From assembly GCA_034509495.1 (NCBI GenBank), contig CM067506.1, forward strand, positions 19,885,392 to 19,949,391: a stretch of DNA of 64,000 bases. Reading direction: 5' to 3'. Both the position numbers and the translations under genes were made by a program. Below are positions 38,606-48,463 of the stretch, piece by piece. The notes below the pieces were generated by a model. That model was not told where the DNA came from. It saw only the letters and a program-made list of their open reading frames with translations, and ran no database searches. The stretch comes from Acestrorhynchus altus. Lineage: Eukaryota > Chordata > Actinopteri > Characiformes > Acestrorhynchidae. The stretch's first letter is position 1. Every line of letters starts with the position of its first letter.

Positions 38606-41600
38606 GCACGCACGCACGTATACTGTAAATAGGTTGTAGGTTAGCTGCTGTCTTACTCACACAAAATTATTGGGACACACACACGCACACACTCTTATTC
38701 CATTACCACACGCTAAGGCAATCCCAGCCACCAACTGTCCCCATCATCAGGTAATTAGGGACTGTGGAACCCAATAGACATTAAGGACAGGCCCATTAGT
38801 CATTCAGGTAATCGGGGAAGAAGAAAGTGTTTCATTGGGAAGCATGACATAACCATCCTGCAGACAGGGCTACACCACTGAAGAGAACATTCAGAATTAA
38901 ATAAGGAAGGCTGCGCTCTCTGTGACCTGGAAAGTATTCGTAGTAAGGTCTTTTATTAGTCCAAGTCCTCGGTCACTGCAAACGAGCTCATATCATCACA
39001 CAAAATAGATGAACAAGGTTATGCCCTTTCCTGTTGCCACAATTTATCGCAACAGAATGGATTCACTGGCTGACATTTACAGAGCAAGCACATTTCACAG
39101 CTATTATTTTTATTTCAGTAAATGATCTGTACAATGTTTATTTTTACTCTTAAGATGTTCCTCCAGTTTTCCCATGCCCATTCTGTTGCTGTGTTTTCTG
39201 TGACCAGAAAGTGAATGGAAATCCCTTTTTGACAAATGATGCTGGCTTTGCCCTGGCCTATGCTGTCATTATGCTGAATACAGATCAGCACAACCACAAT
39301 GTCCGCAAGCAGAACATCCCCATGACTATAGAGGTGAGGACATACACATACTGCACATACATATGCTTGAATCAGCACTGACCTATATCCTCTGGTTTAT
39401 ACACACTGTCAAGATTTGCACATCTCAGAAAGCTGTCACTGTCAACAATCAGAAAAAAACACACAGGCTATTATAGAAGAGTACATTAGTGGATCCGCCT
39501 TACATAGGTCTAATGTTGAAGATAAATTTGTTATGCATCCTTGTTTCTATGTAAACAACTGGTAGCTACATTAAGTGTTGCCTGAGGTCGTTCTGCCCTG
39601 CCGATTCATCAGGCAGGGCTGTCAACACTTGTGAGAAAGAGGTTGGTTTATACACACAGATACACTTTTCTTTTTTTAGATCACCCAATTCATACGTTGT
39701 GAGGAGGTTTGCACTACATCCAGATGTGTTTACAGAATATTTTAACACTAAGATCATTCCGCAAAAACCCACCCACAAAGGTTTGTAGAGGCACATCAAG
39801 ACCTCTTGGAACCCAATCCCAAGATATTCACACCGCATGCTTTAGGGATAAGTGGAAGAAGTGAGTTCAGAGTGAAAGTGGAGCTCTTGAAGCTGAGAGG
39901 TCACAGTGCTGTTTGGCTGACAGTGTGAGTCCAGCTGTCTCGTCTCTAAAGCAGCTATACTGAATGTCTGGACAAGGCCTCTGATATGAAAACCTTAGTC
40001 CCAGCTGGCCCTTCCCCCATCACATCCCCCCACTTGTTTATTCTTTTGTTTATTTCTCTTTCTGTTCATCCCTCTCCCCAGGGACATTGCTTTACCTGCC
40101 ATTAAGAAGGCATGCAGTAAAACAGTGGCCTAATGCCATCACTCAGCAGCGGATATGTGTGTGTTTATTTGAGCTGAGTTTGGCCTTAGACCAGTCAGCC
40201 CAACACCAACACTTGAGGGACATCAGCAGCAGTAAACTTAAGGACCATTATTGGATTTGAAAGGCGATAGGAGGTTGATGTTGCTGTAATTATCTAGAAT
40301 GAAGGAATTTTAATCTATTTCTTCCTTTTGTATTTATTTTTTATTCAGCAATTCAAGAAGAATCTGAAAGGTGTGAATGGTGGTAAAGACTTTGATCAGG
40401 ACATGTTGGAAGATATCTACAATGCCATCAAGTAAGTTTAAGTCAAGTTGTGGGCATGTGTGGGTGCCAGTACAGACTTTTTGTATTTTTTGCAAATTCA
40501 ATTGCGCATGTTTGTCCTGCAGGAACGAAGAGATTGTCATGCCTGATGAGCAGACGGGACTAGTAAAGGAGAACTATGTGTGGAGTGTGCTACTTCATAG
40601 AGGGGCCACTTCTGAAGGCATCTTCCTCCACGTGCCTGCAGGCAGCTATGACCATGATTTGTTCACCATGACCTGGGGCCCCACTATTGCTGCCCTTTCT
40701 TATGTGTTCGACAAGAGCTTGGAAGACACCATCATTCAAAAAGCCATTGCAGGCTTTAGGTAGAGGCATGCTGTTGAGTTTAAGTTGGATCCAAGTTGGA
40801 TCTTTGTAGAACTGTTTGTCATAAACAAATGCCCAATGTACTGAATAGTACATTTTACATGTTTACATTATCACACACCAGGTGCTTTCAAGTTTTCATC
40901 ACAGTAAAACTTTTTTCTACACATTTCAGAAAATGTGCCATGATTTCGGCACACTACGGCTTCAGTGATGTGTTTGATAATTTGATCATCTCACTCTGCA
41001 AGTTTACCACCCTAAGTAGTGAGGTAAGACTTGGTCAAATAATTGGTCTCTAAATTGTGAGATGTGGCACCATTTAGAGTGAACTCACTATGTGAAATCA
41101 GGCCTGCTGTGTTGGTTACAATTTCTTGTGTGTGCTCAGTCTGTGGAGAACCTGCCCACAGTGTTTGGCAGCAATGGGAAGGCTCAAGTAGCAGCAAAGA
41201 CCGTCTTCAACCTTGCCCATCGTCATGGAGACATACTGAGAGAGGGCTGGAAGAATATCATGGATGCTCTGCTGCAGCTCTTCAGGGCTGAGCTTTTGCC
41301 CAAGCCCATGGTGGAGGTGAGCAAACAGCACTCATGATTCTGATGGTTTCTTCACGCCTACAGAGGCACAGACTACTTCTGTATAGATGCAACCTTTCAG
41401 AGAGGAGTTTTCCAGGGAGGAGCTGCAATTTTTTAAAAAGTCTGTGTGGATTTTATAGAAGTGTGTTACACTGCCCCCTACTGTCCAAAACTATTTAATG
41501 ATTTCATATGATATTTTGTGAAAAGGAGGATAATCCTCTCTGTTCTTTGAAGGTTGAGGATTTCGTGGAACCCAATGGAAAGATTTCTTTACAACGTGAG

Positions 41601-44600
41601 GAGACGCCATCAAACAGGTAAAAAGAAAGAGATATTATCTGTCCATCTGTCTTTGGTTTAAAGGTCACACAATTAATAAGCATAACAAATGATGTATTTT
41701 TAAGGGGAGAATCAGCTGTGTTAAGTTTTGTTAACTGGTTGACACTGAGTGGAGGAGCAGAGCAGTCAGGAATGCGCGGTCCCTCAACTGAAAACCAGGA
41801 GGCTAAACAAGCTGCTCTGCTTTGTATAAAGGTATATATCCACTGTATGCAACAGATGTCTGATTCACTCATCAGTTTAGCCGATTAGTTAATTTCTGGA
41901 TTGCTTTTCCTGACAGCAATGTGATCCAGAGAAACTCATCACAGAGAGCAAGTTTTTGCAGCTTGAGTCTCTACAGGAGCTAATGAAGGTGGGACCTGTT
42001 CACTTAGGCTAAGTAGTTAATGCTTGTTTCTATGGCTGCCGATGGACTATGGGTATCATAGCTTTCATCAAAGAGATGATATATTTTAATTTGTGTTTGC
42101 AAATGACTTGTTCCAGGCTCTGATATCAGTGACTCCTGATGAAGAGACCTATGACGAAGAAGATGCTGCTTTCTGTCTGGAGATGCTGCTCCGGATTGTT
42201 CTGGAGAATAGGTACAGTGGCCATGTGAGAGAGAGGCTGTCAAAAGAGAGAATACTTTTAGGACTTTTCTTGTGTCTAATGATGTCTCTGTTTATAGGGA
42301 CCGCGTGTCATGTGTGTGGCAGACTGTGCGTGATCATCTGTATCACCACTGTGTTCATGCTAATGAGAGCTGCTTCCTGGTGGAGAGAGCAGTAGTTGGA
42401 CTCCTGAGACTCGCTATACGCTTGCTGCGCAGAGAGGACATCAGCTCACAGGTATTACAAAGGCTGTGCGATACAGGCAGAATACAGATGTGTGTATCAT
42501 TCTGTATATTGCTGGTACAGTACGTTTTGCATTACACTGAAAATGCAGTTATAAATCAATAATGTAAAGATTGATCTGAGTGGGGGGAAAAAAAGGTTTG
42601 ACGTTTTACATTTATGGCATTTTTAGCTGATGCTCTTATCCAGAGCGATTTACAAGGTTACTTGTATTACAGAGGTGGGCCAGAATAGTCTTAGGAGTCT
42701 TGGGCACTAATGAGGATGTCAGCTATTTGCAACTGAGAGTCTCGTTACTAAGCAACACAGTGGAACACATGGAGCTGACAAGATTTGCTCATATAGCTAG
42801 CTAGCTTAGTCAGTGATAGTTACGAACCACTGGACATTGTGAAGTTCAGTTTTCTAATGTAACATTAGTTAATTAATGGGAGGCTTATGTTTGCAAACAA
42901 TGTAATCATGGTTTACCCCATGAACAGCTCAGAGCTTTACTAACATTAATTCAGGTGTGTGTGTGTGTGTGTGTTGCTACTTACTAAACTAAGTAGTATA
43001 TCCCCATATAGGACAATATCAAGGAGGGAATAGATAATGTCAGCCTTAGTTTTGTTGCATTGTGTGTGTTGATTAATCAAATCACTTCCATAAATAGTCA
43101 TCTTTAACAGTCATTAATTCTGCAATGAATGGCAAAGGCTAGTACCATGTAGCCCTAATTTGCACAAAAGGTTTCGCCAGCAAAGCACCTATACAAATAT
43201 ACACACATTAACTCTTTGATTTGTCCGCTTGTCCCTGTGTGCACAGGTCCTCCTCTCTCTTCGTCTGCTGTTAATGATGAAGCCACACGTGTTGTCCAGA
43301 GTCAGTCGGGAAGTGGCCTATGGACTGCATGAACTGCTTAAAACCAACGCTGCCAATATCCACTGTACTGATGACTGGTACACACTCTTCTCCCTGCTGG
43401 AGTGCATAGGAGCTGGGGTTAAACCTCCTGCTGCCCTGCAGGTCACAAGCAGCAACCCAGACAGTGACACAGGTAAAGACTAAGATATGCTGCTCTGCTG
43501 CAGTTCAGAGCGCCACAGCGTGCCAATAACCATTTTTTAAAAATGCATGTGTTCTGCAGGGGCGCAGTCTGACAGTGAAATTAGCTCGTACCACCAGAGT
43601 GAAATCACACTGGACAGGGGCTATACGTCAGACTCGGAAGTCTACACTGAACATGGCAAGTCCAGAATACCTCGGTCTGCTACAGATGTGGATGTGGGCT
43701 GGTTGGTGGTGAGCGCACACAATCACTGCTTTTTCACTTTTATTCCTCCTGTTTTCATTTTCTAAAGTAGGAATCACTTTTTTTCCTTTTATACAGCTAT
43801 TTCTACCTTTGTAAGTTCTAAAAAGAAAACATAACTGAAATCTCCAGGTTTGACTGTTGTTCTAAACAAAGACTTTGTGTGTATGTGGGCTTGTCTGTTT
43901 TTTTGATAGGTGGGTAAAGATGACTTGGATGGCAATAAAGCACTGCTTGCTCCAGGCTCCAAACCCCAGACCCCACCTCCAATCAACCAGTACAGTTTGA
44001 CCTTGGGTCAGGATATGGGCCTGCATGACACAAAGTCCCTCATCAAGTGTGTGGAGTCTCTCTCTTTTATTGTACGCGATGCTGCACACGTCACCCCTGA
44101 GAACTTTGAGCTCTGCGTTAAAGCTATTCGCGTGTTTGTGGAGGCCAGTCTAAATGGAGGTCAGTGTATCTTCCAGCTGTCAGCTGTACATTGTCACACT
44201 CATGGTACCCGCAAAAGCTTATGCAGTTGATGCAAGAAGGGTTTTCTATTTTAATTCAGTTGTGCACATGCATGATTTTAGCCTTCGATGTGACTGACTC
44301 TGACTGAAAAAATATTCAGTTTACATGATGAAATGGAATACTTCCTGATGCCTGCTATTTAACCCAGCCAACGTGGCTTTGAATTACACTTGGAACAGCT
44401 ATAGCTTCAGGGGATTCAACACCTTTCCTTAAAAGAAATCTCAGTGGGAACAGAGCAGGACCATAATTAAAAGCGTGTGCTGTCTTACTGGGAACTGACA
44501 TCATAATTCTGTTTCCTCTGGTTTAATTTCAATCCAACCTTCAGTGTGGCATATTTTTTTTCCAAAGCCTCATATGTGCAGATTGACTCCTGTGGGATTA

Positions 44601-47600
44601 GGAAGTCTTAGTGTAGTTCAGTTCCATAGCACTGTAATTGGATGTGTCAATGTCTGGAAACTCTTTGGTTGGGTACTTTAAGCTCTGCTCTAAGGGTGAG
44701 TCATTTAACTTGGGGCGATCTAGCTGCATGACTTGTATGCCCTCACTCCATTTATTCCTCAGTCTTTCACTTTCTTCAGCAGGCTTAGTTAAGACTCATT
44801 CAGCACTTTTTGGCTCCGCCATTAGATGTGGCCTTTTCATTGGTCAGGAGGATCCATGCACTTTTGTAGATACCTGCTGTCAACAGGGCTTTACAGCCTC
44901 GCTGTGAAGGCGGCCTGATCAAAGCACCTAGTTTTAATCTGTGGTGCGGCTAATGGAAAGAGTGCTGTGTACTGGCAGTAGAGGTATTCTTTGTGCTCTG
45001 CTCATAGGAAGTAGAGTATATGTTGATGTACTTCCAAGACAGCAATGCTATTAATGAAATGTATTGCTGTTGAAAGATAAAAGATGTTCTTAAGCCTCGA
45101 TTTATTGAAAGGACAGGAAAGACTGTTAAGCAAAACATTTGAAAAGGTTTAGAGATTCATATGAATCTACTCATGCCTCTCATTTTCTCTCCATCTCTTT
45201 TGCTTTTATAGGTTATCGTACCCACGAGAAAAAGAAGAGCCACAAATACGACTCCAAATCCAGTCGACTGCGGAAGAAGCCTCGAGAGAAGGAGGGAATG
45301 TCCCGGCGAACAAAACCCACCAGTCAGCGGCCGTCACGTTCACACAGTGATGATGAGGAAGACGAGGGTGTGCCGGCTAGCTACCACACTGTGTCTTTAC
45401 AGGTTAGTCAGGATGTAAGTACTGCAGCCCTTTCCCTATTACCTCTACCTGTCTGTCATTATGCCTGCTGCTGGGGTCTGGTAATGCTGCAGGGTAGTGG
45501 GGACCTTTTGGGATGAAGGTGTCTCTCTTTGTCACTCAAATGTCTATAAATGCAAAAAACTATTCTATTGTATTTCAGAAAATAATAAGTGAAATACCTA
45601 TTTTTGCTTCTGTTTCTATTTAAAATACTTGCAAGATTATACAGTTTCAAGAAAAGATAAAGCAACCCTTTGTAATTACCTGTATTTCTACACTGATTAC
45701 TAATAAAATTATAAAATAAAATTATCCAGGTTATATTCAGACACAGTCTGAACTAACAGTTGTACATTTGCTATCTTATTGAGCACATTGACTAAACATC
45801 CAGGTTCAGACTAGAAAATCTGAACCTGTGTGATAACTATTTCTCAAAGATAATTGGCGGAAGTTGTTTAAATGTCAGTGTGCTCAGTAAGAAGTATGAA
45901 CAGTACAACTGCTTGTGTGTTTAGTTAGATTGTATTTAATATTGCAACTTTGATCAGAATCGGACCAAGTATTACATGTAATCAATGCAATAATCCAGGC
46001 CATTCCAAATGGTTTGATCTTCTTGTAACTCTATTACTCCCTTATTTCAATAAAAATCATTATTTCAATTAATCAGTTCTATTGACCACCTATATTTCCT
46101 TCTCAGTATTAATCATGCAGTACATTTATTTCTGTCGCTAAAACCTAATTCTGGAAAGGGCTGATATGTTCTCATTGATCTGAGACTATAGGAACACATT
46201 GCAAGCAGCAGGAGGAGACACCACTACAATGAATTTAAGCACTGGGCAGCATTTGATTGATCACATTTTGTTCAATAATGATGTATTCTGCCATACTGCA
46301 AGTTTTGTTCCACTGTGTCATTCCACCCCTATTACCTGCTGGTGTAGAACAGTAGATGCATTCCATTCATACCTATTCACATAGAGGGACATTTTTTAAG
46401 CCATGAAAAAATAATCAAAAGCAAACGAGTACTAATGATTTTGGTTAAACCAGTATGTGCTGCTTTTGCAGTTGTTAGATCTGATGCACACGCTGCACAC
46501 ACGGGCAGCCAGTATCTACAGTTCTTGGGCAGAAGAACAGCGCCATCTGGAGACTGGCGGCAGAAAGATTGAGGCTGACTCCCAGACACTCTGGTCCAGC
46601 TGCTGGTGTCCTTTGCTCCAAGGTCAGGCATACAGCACTCTTACGTGGCCTGTAAAAGGGGCATTTCATCTGATAAATATTTGCATACGCTTCATAAAAT
46701 GTAGTCATATTTCATATGACCACATTTTCGGCAGGTATGGCTTGGCTGTGTTGTGATGCTAGGAGACAAGTGCGCATGCAAGCCCTTACCTACCTCCAGA
46801 GGGCGTTACTCGTACATGATCTGCAAACACTGGATGCTGTAGAGTGGGAATCCTGCTTCAACAAGGTAGCCAGTCCTTCTGTTACTCGATGATGATTGTC
46901 TGAGTTTAATACACAGGAATTTTTGACTTAAAATCTAAAACTCATCTGCTGCAGGTTCTGTTCCCGTTGCTAACTAAACTCTTGGACAACATCAGCCCAG
47001 CAGATGTTGGGGGCATGGAGGAGACCAGAATGAGGGCCTGCACTCTGCTCTCCAAGGTCTGATGTACAGTGTATATCTATAATACATTTATGTATTTATT
47101 TCTTAATAAACAAACCAATTCGAGCATTTAGGCACCATGTGCACATTTTTGTCATGGGTAAAGTTGTGAAAGTGAAGAGAGATCACCTTGGATACCTTTT
47201 AGCTACAAGCTAAAACTTCTAAATATTGTTGGTCTGCTGCTCTCCCCCAGGTCTTCCTCCAGCATCTTTCACCCCTTTTATCTCTGCCAACATTCGCTGC
47301 CCTCTGGCTAACTATCCTTGACTTCATGGATAAGTACATGCATGCTGGCTCCAGCGACCTCTTGGTAAGATATCTTTTCAGTCACACTGTCAGATATGTT
47401 TTGCATTATACAGTATACAGTACACTGTAGACTTGTAGACTTGATAATTAGATTATTTTATAAAATCAAAAAATAAATATTCTTATGGATGTAAAATCCT
47501 GTAAGCATTGTGAAATTACTAAGAGTCATAAAATGATACATGCATAATACATAAAATACATTAATGAAATACTCAAATGTTCAACAAAAGCTGGAGGCAA

Positions 47601-48463
47601 TTCCTGAGTCTCTGAAGAACATGCTGCTGGTCATGGACACTGCAGGCATCTTCCATAGTGCAGACTCTCGTACAGGCTACTCTGACCTCTGGGAAATCAC
47701 CTGGGAGAGGATTGACTGCTTCCTGCCACATCTGAGAGAGGAACTCTTTAAACAAGCAGTTATGCCAGGTAAAAATGATTTGTTTACCTTCAGATCTGAA
47801 ATTCACTGTCCCTTCACTGTTATTTTGAGCTCAAGTGTTCAAAGAAAATATGATCTTTTGTCATCCCCTGCATGTGTACAGAGCCTGTCCCTAATGTTCC
47901 TGTAGAGCCTACTCCACCCCTTGCTCCTGTTTCTCCTGCATCCTCTCCTGTGCCAGCTCCTGCACCAGTGTCAGCAGCCCCTGCTGAGCCAAAGACCCCC
48001 AGCAGACCTGCATCACCTCAGGACATGCCAACACCTAGTGCCAATGGTGAGCCTAGACCAATGCAATCCTGATGTTGGGCAAAAATGTTGCCTTTGTTAC
48101 AGGACCACCTTCCATGTTATTGTGGTTGGAAAAAATATTTTCAATTCAGTATAAATGAGAATGAGTCTTTTCTTCATGCTTTTCTGCCTTTATCTTTTAA
48201 CTCTTACAGGAACTGACCGATCATCCCCAGTCCCCCCATCCACCCCACCTGCACTCACTACAATTAAAAGCTCTTCAGAGTCCCCGCCCTCCCTCAGCCA
48301 GTCTCCTCTAATACTCCAGCCCTTAGCATCTCCACTGCAGGTGGGTGTGCCACCCATGTCCTTGCCAATCATTCTAAACCCTGCTCTCATTGAGGCCACG
48401 TCACCTGTACCACTGCTACCACCTCGGTCATCTGAACCTGCTGACGCTTCAGAGGTCAAATAG
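19772..48463 (+). CDS. gbf1: gbf1: Golgi brefeldin A-resistant Arf guanine-nucleotide exchange factor 1 (37 coding exons, 5' end missing)
   Basis: The large Arf-GEF exchanges GDP for GTP on Arf GTPases at the ER-Golgi intermediate compartment and cis-Golgi, allowing COPI coat recruitment. Coding exons: 19772-19903, 24897-25015, 25150-25258, 25613-25673, 29330-29384, 34259-34403, 35024-35238, 35545-35707, 35828-36039, 36151-36249, 36365-36559, 36677-36869, 36966-37106, 37202-37290, 37473-37675, 38378-38501, 39208-39333, 40349-40431, 40523-40759, 40930-41023, 41140-41316, 41553-41617, 41705-41831, 41917-41988, 42117-42211, 42298-42451, 43247-43472, 43560-43708, 43910-44159, 45212-45402, 46472-46622, 46735-46865, 46955-47056, 47251-47364, 47591-47768, 47882-48046, 48210-48463. 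All junctions are GT-AG and phases agree, giving about 1,798 residues to a TAG stop, versus about 1,859 in the human protein. No stop or frameshift was found, so it looks functional. The start codon exon is not in the window. Confidence 0.96.
21570..21666. repeat. (ATT)n and (TTTA)n tandem tracts
   Basis: An ATT run at about 21572-21605 is followed by TTTA repeats from about 21611 to 21665. They lie in the first visible gbf1 intron. Confidence 0.95.
21953..21998. repeat. (CA)n microsatellite
   Basis: About 46 bases of pure CA in the first visible gbf1 intron. The Thr-His open frame across it is an artefact. Confidence 0.96.
25674..29329 (+). other. gbf1 intron (3.7 kb)
   Basis: It starts with GACA and GA short tandem repeats (25682-25712). 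It holds A-rich runs near 27270-27295 and 28131-28144 and the repeat fragment at 28809. No coding potential was recognised. Confidence 0.8.
28809..28940 (+). repeat. Degraded interspersed repeat with GTTTGCATGTT...GGGTTTCCTCC motif
   Basis: The order of motifs GGTGGTATAGTGGCTTGATG, GGTTTGCATGTTTCCTTGTT, CCCTGTGTCTGTTGGGTTTC and a CTCC-rich end followed by TTCCAAAAAACAT resembles a ubiquitous fish repeat that I recall as having 'agtttgcatgttctccccgtg' and 'gggtttcctccgggtgctcc'. It is heavily diverged; the family name is not certain. Confidence 0.55.
30715..31228 (+). repeat. Dispersed repeat family A, copy 3 (both ends present)
   Basis: It opens with TAGACAAACGTATGGGCACA and closes with GGGCATCCACAAACATTTGA and ACTGTAGA, which are roughly inverted with respect to each other (GTATGGGCAC against the reverse of a CATTTG-type end). 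In between are 'gagaacacagtttcactgct', 'gcattgggtagagtcatgtc' and 'ttggcagtatttctctacag', shared with the copies at 16490 and 33640. No transposase is present, so it looks like a non-autonomous DNA transposon. Confidence 0.75.
31456..31505. repeat. (GT)n microsatellite
   Basis: About 50 bases of pure GT inside a gbf1 intron. It creates a Thr-His open frame on the minus strand and a Val-Cys frame on the plus strand, both artefacts. Confidence 0.96.
32193..33549 (+). mobile_element. Tc1/mariner-like transposon with both terminal repeats, transposase decayed
   Basis: The left end CAGTGCCTTTCAAAAGTATT and following CACCCCCTTGGC is matched, inverted, by GCCAAGGGAATACTTTTGCA and AGGGACTG at the right end; TA follows on the right. 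The interior encodes remnants of a Tc1-type transposase on the plus strand. Acidic catalytic motifs are visible in different frames: LLSDEAKMELF near 32883-32915, QQDNDSKHTV near 33143-33175, and PDLNPIESL near 33207-33233, where the usual Trp codon is TGA. At least one frameshift and one stop are present, so it is inactive. It sits in the sense orientation in a gbf1 intron. Confidence 0.88.
33640..33870 (+). repeat. Dispersed repeat family A, copy 4 (truncated)
   Basis: Shares with the other copies, in order, 'aaagtattggatagagcacc', 'ccagagaacacagttccact', 'gctccacagttcaatgc', 'gggcattaggcatg', 'ggttcatgtgcatcttctc' and 'gtcagcaatggatgcaac'. It lies 90 bases after the Tc1-like element, and its 5' terminal part is missing. 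Confidence 0.75.
35024..37290 (+). CDS. gbf1: gbf1 exons 7-14: variable linker, HUS domain, second linker
   Basis: Exons at 35024 and 35545 encode a Ser/Thr/Glu-rich linker containing TTSKEDLTDLEQ and SVHDMDYVNPRGVRFTQS. Exons at 35828-36869 encode the HUS (homology upstream of Sec7) domain; the HUS-box signature NYDCD is visible in the 36365 exon within ELYINYDCDFYCSNLFEDL. The HUS box is known to be important for DCB-HUS interaction. Exons at 36966 and 37202 form a poorly conserved linker; only the last part (LRFSSCLPESQELLDIKKKK) resembles the mammalian protein, which ends in a basic run just before Sec7. Confidence 0.92.
37473..40431 (+). CDS. gbf1: gbf1 exons 15-18: catalytic Sec7 domain
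   Basis: The Sec7 domain catalyses nucleotide exchange on Arf. It begins near TGTEQFNQKPKKGIQFLQ (37473) and ends near DMLEDIYNAIK (40349-40431). The catalytic 'glutamic finger' is the Glu of FRLPGEAPVIQ, codon GAA at 38451-38453. The substrate-groove motif AVIMLNTDQHNHNVRKQN is in the 39208 exon. The Ala after the glutamic finger (38454-38456) and the Met of VIML (39271-39273) match the residues that make mammalian GBF1 sensitive to brefeldin A, so drug sensitivity is predicted. All four exons join in frame. Confidence 0.96.
37676..38377 (+). other. gbf1 intron inside the Sec7 coding region
   Basis: A 0.7-kb intron with no recognised repeat. A plus-strand open frame runs through its end into the 38378 exon, so only the part from 38378 is coding by protein similarity. 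Confidence 0.8.
38568..38623. repeat. Alternating purine-pyrimidine tract (CA/CG), potential Z-DNA
   Basis: Every base alternates purine and pyrimidine for 56 bases, including a (CG)4-like core and three CACG units. It lies 66 bases after the gbf1 Sec7 exon that carries the catalytic glutamate. Such tracts with CG steps are the classical Z-DNA-forming type. Confidence 0.9.
39334..40348 (+). other. gbf1 intron (1.0 kb)
   Basis: No repeat or gene recognised. A minus-strand frame at 39566-39838 lacks any known domain. Confidence 0.75.
40523..44159 (+). CDS. gbf1: gbf1 exons 19-29: HDS1 and HDS2 domains
   Basis: This is the 'homology downstream of Sec7' region, made of alpha-helical repeats; HDS1 is known in this family to contribute to lipid or membrane binding. 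Landmarks: VKENYVWSVLLHRGAT (40523), KCAMISAHYGFSDVFDNLI (40930), AKTVFNLAHRHGDILREGW (41140), QREETPSNRGESAVLSF (41553/41705 junction), TPDEETYDEEDAAFCLEML (42117), ERAVVGLLRLAIRLLRRED (42298), LKTNAANIHCTDDW (43247), YHQSEITLDRGYTSDSEVY (43560), VESLSFIVRDAAHVTPENFE (43910). Most introns are short (about 80-500 bases), unlike the N-terminal part. The 43560 exon ends DVDVGWLV, which lacks a short VNS insertion I recall in the human protein. Confidence 0.94.
42452..43246 (+). other. gbf1 intron (0.8 kb) containing a repeat fragment
   Basis: Apart from the repeat at 42600-42720 and a short GT run (42956-42974), nothing was recognised. Confidence 0.75.
42600..42720 (+). repeat. Second copy of the TTATCCAGAGCG repeat (head only)
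   Basis: ACATTTATGGCATTTTTAGC followed by TGATGCTCTTATCCAGAGCG and ATTTACAAGG matches the head of the repeat at 633-1180. It continues only about 60 bases further before similarity is lost. Confidence 0.75.
44160..45211 (+). other. gbf1 intron (1.05 kb)
   Basis: No exon, repeat family or RNA gene recognised. Confidence 0.75.
45212..47768 (+). CDS. gbf1: gbf1 exons 30-35: basic linker and HDS3 domain
   Basis: The 45212 exon encodes a strongly basic segment (KKKSHKYDSKSSRLRKKPRE) followed by SDDEEDEGVPASYHTVSLQ. The next exons encode HDS3-type helices with landmarks LLDLMHTLHTRAASIYSSWA (46472), QVRMQALTYLQRALLVHDLQ (46735), LFPLLTKLLDNISPADVGG (46955), FLQHLSPLLSLPTFAALWL (47251) and AIPESLKNMLLVMDTAGIFH (47591). 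The acceptor for the 47591 exon is CAACAAAAG, which has a weak polypyrimidine tract, but the protein match on its 3' side is clear. Confidence 0.92.
45403..46471 (+). other. gbf1 intron (1.07 kb) holding a transposon fragment
   Basis: Contains the Tc1-type fragment at 45652-46033. The rest shows nothing recognisable. Confidence 0.75.
45652..46033 (+). mobile_element. Tc1-like transposon fragment, family B copy 1
   Basis: AAAGCAACCCTTTGTAATTA, then CTGTATTTCTACACTGATTA, is repeated in diverged form at 50252 (AAGCAAACCTTTGAAATTAC and TGGATTTCTACATTGATTAG), showing a dispersed family. The order of motifs, ending near CAGGCCATTCCAAATGG, resembles the 5' part of a Tc1-type element common in fish, from memory. 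No coding sequence is preserved. Confidence 0.6.
47882..48463 (+). CDS. gbf1: gbf1 exons 36-37: proline-rich C-terminus
   Basis: The 47882 exon encodes a low-complexity tract rich in Pro, Ala and Ser with repeated PVSPASSPVPAPAPVS-type units and little similarity to mammals. The last exon is also Pro/Ser-rich, but its end is strongly conserved: LILQPLASPLQVGVPPM followed by SLPIILNPALIEATSPVPLL, then SEVK and TAG at 48461-48463. A tail so well conserved after a variable tract suggests a binding motif at the extreme C-terminus. Confidence 0.93.
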
